Assembly: GCA_945889545.1 (NCBI GenBank)
Contig: CAMDCC010000051.1
Coordinates: 1 to 13,086, forward strand
From: Bifidobacterium breve
Lineage (GTDB): Bacteria; Actinomycetota; Acidimicrobiia; IMCC26256; PALSA-555
Direction of reading: 5' to 3'
Length of the DNA stretch: 13,086 bases
In this document: positions 6,765 to 12,030 of the stretch, one piece after another
Position numbering within the stretch: the stretch's first letter is position 1
Layout of the letters: each line of letters opens with the position of its first letter
The notes under the pieces: generated by a model
Told to the model about the DNA's origin: nothing
The model's input: only the letters and a program-made list of their open reading frames with translations
The model's database searches: none
Position numbers and translations under genes: made by a program

Positions 6765-7678
6765 CAGAGCCGATCCCCGGGACTCAGGCGCCGGTGTGCA
6801 TCTCTCGCTCGTTCGTCAGCGGTGGTCGCGGCGTAGCGGGCGAGCATGTCGCGGCTGCGCCAGCCGGCGAGGCGCATGAGGTCGCCTTCGGTTCCGCCTG
6901 CGGCCAGCCACTGGTGCGCGAACGTGTGGCGGAGCTGGTGGGGGTGCACGTGACCGATGCCGGCGCGCAGGTCGCGGCGGTGCAGCATCGTCGCGAGTCC
7001 CGATGCGTTGAGCGTGCCCCGCCGCGCCAACCACAACTCGGGCAGCGCCGCCCGCACGTGACGAGCGCGAGCCCGCAGATAGCGGTCGATCACCAGGCCG
7101 GTCTTGTGACCGTAGGGACAGGCGCGCTGACGCCGGCCCTTGCCGACAACGATCGCGACGTCCTCGTTGAGGTCGAGGTCCTCGACGCGCAGGCCGACCA
7201 GCTCGGCGCGCCGCATCCCCGTGTCAACGAACAGCCGGATGATGGTCTCGTCACGGAGCGACTCGAAGGCACGGCCCTTACACGTGCCGAGCAGCGCTCG
7301 AAGCTCGTCCTCGCTGAGCACATGGACGGGTCGCTCGGGAACCTGCGGTGGCGACATTCGGCGCATCGGCGACTCGGGGACCTCCCCTTCGGCCGCGAGG
7401 TACGTGAAGAACTGCTGGAGCGCGCGATAGCGGTTCGACACCGTGGCCGGCGCGCGGCCCGACTCGTGCAGCGCAATCAGGAACGACTCGATGTGCTCGC
7501 GGTGCACGCCGACGGCGGTGCTCGGCATCCCTCGCTCGACGAGGAAGCCGCAGAGCTGGCCCACCGCCTCCAGGTACGTCGTGATGGTTCGGGGCGAGCG
7601 GTTGGCTGATCGAAGGTGGCGCTCGAAGGATCGAGCGAGCACCGCGAGCTCGCCTACATTTGTGGCTGTCGAAGTCAT
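6764..7678 (-). CDS. Tyrosine recombinase / integrase (XerD-like)
   Basis: This 304-residue protein has an N-terminal SAM-like core-binding domain (about residues 10-95) and a C-terminal catalytic domain. The catalytic residues are all visible: R156 in DTGMRRAEL, K180 in VVGKGRRQR, H247 and R250 in HPHQLRHTFA, W273 in LAGWRS, and nucleophile Y282 in MLARYAA. It would integrate and excise the element at a specific att site. ATG at 7678 has GAGGA 8 nt upstream and is preferred to the GTG at 7684. It is the first gene of an operon with DUF4160 and DUF2442 and lies 114 nt from tRNA-Pro, a common position for an integrase. However, it is on the 5' side of the tRNA, whereas most tRNA-targeting integrases sit at the 3' side, so the tRNA may not be the attachment site. 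Confidence 0.94.
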   Translation of the reverse strand: MTSTATNVGELAVLARSFERHLRSANRSPRTITTYLEAVGQLCGFLVERGMPSTAVGVHREHIESFLIALHESGRAPATVSNRYRALQQFFTYLAAEGEVPESPMRRMSPPQVPERPVHVLSEDELRALLGTCKGRAFESLRDETIIRLFVDTGMRRAELVGLRVEDLDLNEDVAIVVGKGRRQRACPYGHKTGLVIDRYLRARARHVRAALPELWLARRGTLNASGLATMLHRRDLRAGIGHVHPHQLRHTFAHQWLAAGGTEGDLMRLAGWRSRDMLARYAATTADERARDAHRRLSPGDRL

Positions 7679-7700
7679 GGACACCGTCCTCGGATTCGGT

Positions 7701-7758
7701 CGTCAACACCTGAGTTATGTGCGCTACGAGCGCTGTGCTCGAGCCCGTCAACAGGTGA
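7701..7758. repeat. Near-identical 13-bp direct repeats upstream of the recombinase
   Basis: CGTCAACACCTGA at 7701-7713 and CGTCAACAGGTGA at 7746-7758 match at 11 of 13 positions, 45 bp apart start to start. Read on the minus strand each contains TTGACG, a fair -35 hexamer, so they may be tandem -35 elements or binding sites for the recombinase or a regulator. Between them, CGAGC and GCTCG form a small inverted repeat (7727-7741). Confidence 0.4.
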
Positions 7759-7792
7759 AGACGCCGTTCCCCCTGGTCAGTGCCGACTTTCG

Positions 7793-7870
7793 CGGGGAGT
7801 GGCGCAGCTTGGTTAGCGTGCCTGCTTTGGGAGCAGGAGGCCGGGGGTTCGAATCCCCCCTCCCCGACCA
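7793..7870 (+). tRNA. tRNA-Pro (TGG)
   Basis: The acceptor stem CGGGGAG pairs fully with CTCCCCG. The anticodon stem CCTGC/GCAGG encloses the loop TTTGGGA with anticodon TGG, and the T arm GGGGG-TTCGAAT-CCCCC is perfect. Discriminator A and an encoded CCA end the gene. It is a complete tRNA and so, if it was an integration target, it was restored. The recombinase gene lies on its 5' side and the SOS-box promoter of the HNH gene begins 23 nt after its 3' end. Confidence 0.97.
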
Positions 7871-7893
7871 TTTGAAGCGGTTCATCTGTTGTA

Positions 7894-7907
7894 CGAACGT
7901 ATGTTCG
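7894..7907 (+). promoter_or_regulatory. LexA (SOS) box of the HNH endonuclease gene
   Basis: CGAACGTATGTTCG is an exact CGAAC-N4-GTTCG palindrome, the consensus LexA site of actinobacteria and Bacillus. It sits where the -35 region of the downstream promoter would be, 10 nt upstream of the -10 hexamer, so LexA binding would block RNA polymerase. The HNH gene should therefore be induced by DNA damage. Mycobacterial HNH (13E12 repeat) genes are known to carry such boxes. Confidence 0.85.
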
Positions 7908-7917
7908 ATCCGCCTGC

Positions 7918-7923
7918 TATGCT
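7918..7923 (+). promoter_or_regulatory. -10 element of a leaderless promoter for the HNH gene
   Basis: TATGCT fits the actinobacterial TAnnnT -10 pattern. Exactly 6 nt separate it from the GTG at 7930, so transcription would start at or next to the start codon. No Shine-Dalgarno precedes that GTG. A leaderless mRNA is therefore likely. Confidence 0.6.
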
Positions 7924-7929
7924 CCAGCC

Positions 7930-8391
7930 GTGCAGCGCTGCAGCAGGTGCAAACAGAACAAGCCCGTCGCCGACTTCGCCTGGCGTCGCAAGGCCCGCGG
8001 CCTACTCGATTGCTACTGCCGTCCTTGTCGAGCCGCCTACAAGCAGGAGCACTACGCCGCCAACCGTCAGAAGTACATCGACCGCGCAGCGGCTCGTACG
8101 CGCCGGATGGCCACCGAACGCGCCGAGTTCCTCATCCACTACTTCCTCACACATCCTTGTGCCGATTGTGGCGAAACCGATCCGATCGTCCTCGAGTTCG
8201 ACCATCGGGGGGACAAGGCCTTTGGAATCGCAAGCGGAGTTCGTTCTCGACCTTGGGATGCTCTCATCGCCGAGATGGCGAAATGCGACGTTGTGTGTGC
8301 AAACTGTCACCGCCGCAGAACCGCCGAGCGTGGGGGGTTCGTGCGTGCGGCGGTAGCTCAACGGCAGAGCCTCGCCCTTCCAAGGCGATGA
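7930..8391 (+). CDS. HNH endonuclease with N-terminal zinc knuckle, SOS-controlled, running into tRNA-Gly
   Basis: The protein is 153 residues. An N-terminal zinc knuckle uses C4, C7, C30 and C33 (CSRCKQNKPVADF motif), followed by a basic helix with KQEHYAANRQKY at 38-49, as in phage-type HNH proteins. The HNH domain has C77 and C80, the EFDH core (D91-H92), and CANCHRRRT with C123, N125, C126 and H127. It probably makes metal-dependent cuts in DNA. GTG at 7930 is chosen because a -10 hexamer lies 6 nt upstream and the zinc motif begins at residue 4. The stop lies within tRNA-Gly: codons 140-153 are read from the tRNA gene, after the HNH domain is complete at about residue 131. The gene may be a late insertion between two tRNAs, and its message could carry tRNA-Gly. 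Confidence 0.88.
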   Translation: MQRCSRCKQNKPVADFAWRRKARGLLDCYCRPCRAAYKQEHYAANRQKYIDRAAARTRRMATERAEFLIHYFLTHPCADCGETDPIVLEFDHRGDKAFGIASGVRSRPWDALIAEMAKCDVVCANCHRRRTAERGGFVRAAVAQRQSLALPRR

Positions 8392-8417
8392 CGCGGGTTC
8401 GAGTCCCGTCCGCCGCT
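8347..8417 (+). tRNA. tRNA-Gly (TCC)
   Basis: The acceptor stem GCGGCGG pairs with CCGCCGC, the anticodon stem TCGCC/GGCGA holds the loop CTTCCAA with anticodon TCC, and the T arm closes with TTCGAGT and one G-T pair. The discriminator is T and CCA is not encoded. The first 45 bases also code, in sense, for the end of the HNH protein, so at least part of its supply may come from processing of that transcript. It converges with the permease gene that ends 10 nt downstream. Confidence 0.96.
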
Positions 8418-8426
8418 CTCAGCAGA

Positions 8427-9707
8427 TCAAGACTTCGGTGCGCGCTCCCCGCTCGGGGAGCGACGCCACCGGAGCAACACCTTTGGGACTCCCCAGCGCC
8501 GAATTCGATGTGTCGGCTCGGGTTCTTCGTCGGTGAGCTCGTTCTCGATCACCTTGTGCTTCTCGGTGTACGTGGACAGCAGGCCCTGAATCACTGCGGC
8601 TGCCGGCAACGCAAGGACCGCACCAACACCACCGAACAGCATCCCGCCGGCGAACACCGCACCGATCGTGATCGCCGGGTGGATCTTGAGCGTGAAGCGA
8701 GCGATGCGCGGGCCGAGCACGTAGTTCTCGAACTGGTTGTACGCAACGAGGAAGATCAAGGCCGGCACCGTGTCTTCGGGCGAGTTCACGATCGTGACCA
8801 GCGCGGGCAGCACCATCGCGATGTACGTGCCGAGCGTCGGAACGAACTGAGAGATGACGCCTACCCAGATCGCGAGCGCGAGTGCCGACTGGACATCAAG
8901 GAGCGTGAGGGCGAGCCACGTCGCCGCGGTCGACGTCGCCGCGAGAATCACCCGAGAGTAGAGGTAGGCGCCGGTCTTCTGCGATGCGAGCTCCCACACT
9001 TCGAGCACGAACTCCTGGCGGACGCGCGGGAGCCGCGAGCAAATCGTGCGGCGCAGCTTCGGGCCGTCAGCCGTTAGGAAGAAGGCGAAGATGAACGTCG
9101 TCACGATCTGGAGCAGCGCGGACGCAATGCCGAGCGCGATGTCCGGCGCGCTCCCGGTGAGGTCGTCGGCGAACCGCTTCACGGGACCATCCGGGTCTTG
9201 CACCTCGCGGATCAACTTCTTGGCATCGATGCCGAGCCCGAAGTCGTCATTGAGGAACCGCACAATGTTGCGCACGTAACGAGGCGCGTCATTGAGGATT
9301 GCCGACGCTTGGTCGACCACCACCGATCCCAGCGCGGCGAGGAACGCAATGATCAATCCGAGTACCACCAGCATCACGAAGCCGGTTGCCAGCCCGCGAC
9401 GCCAGCCGTGCTGCGCGAGCGCGTTGACCGGAGGCTCCATGGCCAGCGACAGGAACAACGCGATCACGATCATGACGATGAGCGACTGCGCCTTGCCGAT
9501 CACCCAGTACGTGACCAGCAGACCAACAACCCAGTAGAAGAAGTGCGCGATCGCCTTGCGCACCCACGGCGGGATCTCGTCGGGATGCGCGCCGAAGAGT
9601 TCCACTTCGACGACGCCGCTGTCACCACCCGACTTCTTCGCGCGACTGCTGCGCTGTGTCGCCTTGGCTGGTGCCTTCCTCGCCCGGGCCGGTGGTTTCG
9701 TTGCCAC
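8427..9707 (-). CDS. AI-2E family transporter (PF01594-type membrane permease)
   Basis: This 426-residue integral membrane protein starts with a Lys/Ala/Pro-rich cytoplasmic tail (1-45). Hydrophobic segments lie at about 53-70, 74-92, 105-132, 190-213, 248-270, 274-308, 312-330 and 346-376, with a soluble loop at 133-185. Family marks are QFVPTLGTYIAMVLPALV in the fifth-sixth segments, NQFENYVLGPRI near 325-336 and the glycine-rich FAGGMLFGGVGAVLALPAAA near the end. The family includes TqsA, linked to AI-2 export, and Na+/H+ antiporters and permeases of unknown cargo, so the substrate cannot be told. It starts with GTG 8 nt after the TAG of the DUF2510 gene and has only a weak GGA upstream, so translation is probably coupled. 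Confidence 0.9.
   Translation of the reverse strand: MATKPPARARKAPAKATQRSSRAKKSGGDSGVVEVELFGAHPDEIPPWVRKAIAHFFYWVVGLLVTYWVIGKAQSLIVMIVIALFLSLAMEPPVNALAQHGWRRGLATGFVMLVVLGLIIAFLAALGSVVVDQASAILNDAPRYVRNIVRFLNDDFGLGIDAKKLIREVQDPDGPVKRFADDLTGSAPDIALGIASALLQIVTTFIFAFFLTADGPKLRRTICSRLPRVRQEFVLEVWELASQKTGAYLYSRVILAATSTAATWLALTLLDVQSALALAIWVGVISQFVPTLGTYIAMVLPALVTIVNSPEDTVPALIFLVAYNQFENYVLGPRIARFTLKIHPAITIGAVFAGGMLFGGVGAVLALPAAAVIQGLLSTYTEKHKVIENELTDEEPEPTHRIRRWGVPKVLLRWRRSPSGERAPKS
8443..8462. terminator. GC-rich hairpin at the 3' end of the permease gene
   Basis: CGCTCCCC and GGGGAGCG form an 8-bp perfect stem with a 4-nt loop GCTC. It lies within the last codons of the permease and just past tRNA-Gly on the other strand, at a convergent junction. 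There is no T-run, so it may be a U-less actinobacterial terminator acting on one or both strands, or only a coincidence of the codons. Confidence 0.35.
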
Positions 9708-9715
9708 GGAACCAG

Positions 9716-10723
9716 CTATCCGCTGATGTCGGTCAGCTGCCGCGCGAATGCAGTCAGCACGGACTCAGCAACGTGGCGACTGCCGTCGCGACGGTCGGTG
9801 GCGCGCCGGAGCGGGGCGGGCGACGCCGCCGTGGTCTGGCCCGGCCCGCCCGCCGCGAAAACGCGGAGATCGGCGGGCGCAAGCGGCGACGGGCGATTCG
9901 CGACCCGCCAACCCACTTGCAACGTGCGTTCCGCCGTGGCGAATCGCAAGTGCAGCATGTCGCCGTCGGCCGAAGCGCTCGACAAGTTCGCCAGGCTGTC
10001 GGTCAACACGAGCGACGGCGGACTCGTGAGCCCGCCGGGCGACAGCGCAATCAGTCGACAGCGGGTGATGATGAGCGTCTCGACCTTGGCGGGCACGTCG
10101 TCGCTCGCGCTGACGATCTCGGCGTGGTGTGCGATGAGCCACGGCGACCTGCGTTGCTCACCGACCGAGATCCACACGACCCACGGTTCCGACGGGTCTT
10201 CACCGTCGAACGCAGGAAGGTCCAACTTGCGCAGCAACGCGTGCAGGTTGCCCCCGCGCCGCGACGGCGGCTTGATGCTGTCCTTGTATACCCGGTCCAC
10301 GTCGGGCAGCTTCTTGAACCAACCGACCGTCGCAAAGACGCGCCGCCACTCATCGGCGTCATTGACGCTGAGCCCTGGAGCAAGCGCGTCGAGGCGCGAC
10401 CCACACTCGTGACAGAAGGCTGCGCCAATGGGTGGGTTGCTCGCGCACTGGTAGCAGTGCGGAGGCCGCGTCGGCGGCGACGCTGCGGTGCCACAGCGGG
10501 GACAGAACTTGGCGTCACCCACGTCGAACCCGCACTCGTCGCATGTCGTCGGGAGGTCGGGGGTGGGCGACGGGCTCCCCATCAGGAAGGTGTCGTTGAG
10601 GGTGCGACCCCCGCGCGCCACGCGGTCGGTCCAGGATCGTCCGTCGAACAGTCGATGCGGGTACCGACCGAACGGATCGCGCGCCCACGCGGCTGGCAGC
10701 GGTGCTCGCCGCATCTCCACCAT
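9716..10723 (-). CDS. DUF2510 and double zinc-ribbon protein
   Basis: The 335-residue protein begins with a DUF2510 domain, an actinobacterial motif often found at the N-terminus of membrane-associated proteins: WARDPFGRYPHRLFDGRSWT at residues 13-32. Two zinc ribbons follow: C61, C64, C74, C77 and C90, C93, C104, C107. The C-terminal part (about 115-335) is soluble and resembles no family I can name; it has no membrane helix. ATG at 10723 is preceded by GGAGG about 10 nt upstream; ATG at 10714 is an alternative. A longer reading upstream to 11716 lies antisense to the SDR gene and is rejected. It is the first gene of an operon with the permease, which starts 8 nt after its stop. The link between the two is unknown. 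Confidence 0.85.
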   Translation of the reverse strand: MVEMRRAPLPAAWARDPFGRYPHRLFDGRSWTDRVARGGRTLNDTFLMGSPSPTPDLPTTCDECGFDVGDAKFCPRCGTAASPPTRPPHCYQCASNPPIGAAFCHECGSRLDALAPGLSVNDADEWRRVFATVGWFKKLPDVDRVYKDSIKPPSRRGGNLHALLRKLDLPAFDGEDPSEPWVVWISVGEQRRSPWLIAHHAEIVSASDDVPAKVETLIITRCRLIALSPGGLTSPPSLVLTDSLANLSSASADGDMLHLRFATAERTLQVGWRVANRPSPLAPADLRVFAAGGPGQTTAASPAPLRRATDRRDGSRHVAESVLTAFARQLTDISG

Positions 10724-10764
10724 CTCTCGGGAACCTCCGCTTGGGTTGGAACGGGCTGGTCGAC

Positions 10765-10851
10765 CACGTGAGCGCAGGGCAACCGTGCCATTGGTGACGG
10801 GGGCCGCGCCAGCGCTGTTTCCCCCGGACCCGCGACACTGTTGCTCACGTG
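10765..10851. promoter_or_regulatory. Paired CACGTGAGC motifs in a divergent promoter region
   Basis: CACGTGAGC at 10765-10773 and its reverse complement GCTCACGTG at 10843-10851 face each other across 69 nt between the divergent DUF2510 and SDR genes. Each contains the palindrome CACGTG and lies 42 and 19 nt from its nearest start codon. Two matching sites, each near one gene, suggest a shared regulator. No regulator gene is in sight and 9 bp in a GC-rich region is modest evidence. Confidence 0.4.
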
Positions 10852-10870
10852 TTGCGGAAAGGGAGAACCG

Positions 10871-11659
10871 GTGCTGCTTGATCGCTTCGACATGACCGGG
10901 CGGGTAGCCGTCATCACCGGGGCCGGACGGGGCATCGGTGCGGGCTGCGCCAGCGCGCTCGCCGAAGCCGGTGCCGATGTGGCCATCGTGGCCCGTACGC
11001 AGGAACAGCTCGACGTGGTGGCCGAGGAGGTGCGCGGGCTCGGGCGTCGGGCCCTCGTGATGACCGGCGATGTGAACGACCTCGACGTGTTGGACCGGCT
11101 CGTGGAGGCCACCGTCGCGGAGTACGGCCGCCTCGACGTGGTCGTGAACAACGCCGGCGGATCGATGCCCACGCCACTGCTCGATACGTCGGTCCGCAGC
11201 TTCGAGCAGGCGTTCCACTTCAACGTCACCACGGCGTTCGCATTGAGCAAGGCCGCGCTCCCCTACATGATCGCCGGGGATGGCGGCTCCATCGTGAACA
11301 TCTCGTCGGCGATGGGACGCCTGCGCGATCGCGGGTTCGCGGCCTACGGCACAGCAAAGGCCGCGTTGTCGCATCTGACTCGCTTGATGGCGATCGACTG
11401 CGCGCCGCGAGTGCGAGTGAACGCGATCGCCGTCGGTTCCGTAGCCACGTCGGCACTCGAGGTCGTGCTCACAAACGACGCGATCCACAACGAGATGGTG
11501 GACAAGACGCCGATGAAGCGACTCGGCGAGGTGGACGACATCGCCATCGGCGCGCTGTACCTCGCGTCCGACGCGTCGAGCTTCGTCACCGGCAAAGTGC
11601 TCGAGATCGATGGCGGCATCGAAGCCGCCAACCTCGATCTCCACCTCCCCGACCTGTAG
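10871..11659 (+). CDS. Short-chain dehydrogenase/reductase (SDR)
   Basis: A classical SDR of 262 residues. The coenzyme-binding TGAGRGIG is at 16-23, NNAG at 93-96 and active-site N118, S146, Y159 and K163 in the order expected (YGTAK at 159-163). R42 after the second strand fits NADP(H) preference but does not prove it. The C-terminal SFVTGKVLEIDGG is typical. It would reduce or oxidise a carbonyl or alcohol group; substrate specificity cannot be read from the sequence. GTG at 10871 is chosen because AAAGGGAG lies 5 nt upstream; a longer frame from 10841 has no such site. It is divergent from the DUF2510 gene and ends 24 nt before tRNA-Arg. Confidence 0.93.
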   Translation: MLLDRFDMTGRVAVITGAGRGIGAGCASALAEAGADVAIVARTQEQLDVVAEEVRGLGRRALVMTGDVNDLDVLDRLVEATVAEYGRLDVVVNNAGGSMPTPLLDTSVRSFEQAFHFNVTTAFALSKAALPYMIAGDGGSIVNISSAMGRLRDRGFAAYGTAKAALSHLTRLMAIDCAPRVRVNAIAVGSVATSALEVVLTNDAIHNEMVDKTPMKRLGEVDDIAIGALYLASDASSFVTGKVLEIDGGIEAANLDLHLPDL

Positions 11660-11666
11660 GCACCGG

Positions 11667-11672
11667 TACTCT
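11667..11672 (+). promoter_or_regulatory. Candidate -10 element for tRNA-Arg
   Basis: TACTCT fits TAnnnT and ends 11 nt before the tRNA start, after the SDR stop. No convincing -35 hexamer precedes it, so read-through from the SDR gene is equally possible. Confidence 0.35.
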
Positions 11673-11683
11673 TGGGTCCTGCT

Positions 11684-11757
11684 GCCTCCGTAGCTCAGTG
11701 GATCAGAGCAAGTCACTTCTAATGACGAGGTCGCAGGTTCGAATCCTGCCGGGGGCG
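11684..11757 (+). tRNA. tRNA-Arg (TCT)
   Basis: The acceptor stem GCCTCCG pairs with CGGGGGC with one T-G pair. The anticodon loop CTTCTAA gives TCT, with a mismatch at the first pair of the anticodon stem (A27-G43), and the T arm is GCAGG-TTCGAAT-CCTGC. The discriminator is G and CCA is not encoded (CCG follows). Position directly after an SDR gene is unremarkable. Confidence 0.94.
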
Positions 11758-11953
11758 CCGAGTCTTCGCTCCTTGATCAACCACCTGTGGGCACCGAGTT
11801 CATCTTGTTGAAGCGTGAGGTGCCTCACAGGACACTTACGCTTCAACAAGAGGTGCATTCGAGCGGAGGGCTCGGGAAGTCGGCGTGTAGCCTGGATGGT
11901 CCGGTCCTCGATCAGTTGCGCGTGTTGGGCGCGACGGGTTGCGGCAAGCCGTG
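11758..11953. other. Intergenic gap between tRNA-Arg and tRNA-His
   Basis: No open frame of note. It contains the large inverted repeat at 11803-11851 and, nearer tRNA-His, TAGCCT at about 11887-11892 which is only a weak -10. Otherwise nothing recognisable. Confidence 0.5.
11803..11851. repeat. Perfect 14-bp-arm inverted repeat between tRNA-Arg and tRNA-His
   Basis: TCTTGTTGAAGCGT (11803-11816) and ACGCTTCAACAAGA (11838-11851) are exact reverse complements around a 21-nt centre. A second small palindrome, GTGAGG-TG-CCTCAC (11815-11828), overlaps the end of the left arm, so two folds compete. There is no T-run on either strand, so it is not a standard intrinsic terminator. The arms are clearly less GC-rich than the surroundings. 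Confidence 0.8.
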
Positions 11954-12030
11954 GTGGCCGTAGCTCAGTTGGCTAGAGCGCCGGGTTGTGGTCCCGGAGG
12001 TCGGGGGTTCGAAACCCCTCGGTCACCCCA
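11954..12030 (+). tRNA. tRNA-His (GTG)
   Basis: The acceptor stem GTGGCCG pairs with CGGTCAC including one G-T pair, the anticodon stem CCGGG/CCCGG holds TTGTGGT with anticodon GTG, and the T arm is GGGGG-TTCGAAA-CCCCT. Discriminator C is followed by encoded CCA. The base before the tRNA (11953) is G, allowing the extra G-1 typical of tRNA-His. Its 3' end (12023-12030) is overlapped on the other strand by the stop of the oxidoreductase gene. Confidence 0.96.

Larger units (their letters stand above)
613..7678. mobile_element. Integrated mobilizable element, ends not defined
   Basis: Relaxase, ParA with partner, excisionase-like HTH protein, tyrosine recombinase and a TA-like pair lie together and are replaced by ordinary chromosomal genes to the right of tRNA-Pro. 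This is the gene content of an integrative mobilizable or conjugative element. The coordinates given are only those of its outermost recognised genes. No T4CP, VirB4 or replication initiator is present in the window, so it is either a mobilizable element, a decayed conjugative element, or cut by the left edge. No att repeats were found by eye. Confidence 0.75.

Noticed and set aside
317..7792. Short shared word ACTTTCG near 330 and near 7786 as att repeats
   Set aside because: Only 7 bases match, which is expected by chance in stretches of this size.
7278..7871. A 197-codon minus-strand frame starting MVGEGGFEPPASCSQS
   Set aside because: The start is the antisense translation of tRNA-Pro, a well-known annotation artefact, and the rest is out of frame with the real recombinase.
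7443..9077. A 544-codon plus-strand open frame
   Set aside because: It runs through the recombinase (antisense), tRNA-Pro, the HNH gene in another frame, tRNA-Gly and the permease (antisense). High-GC DNA often keeps such frames open.
10724..11716. Long upstream extension of the DUF2510 gene
   Set aside because: It is antisense to the well-supported SDR gene and part of tRNA-Arg; the ATG at 10723 directly before the DUF2510 motif has a Shine-Dalgarno.
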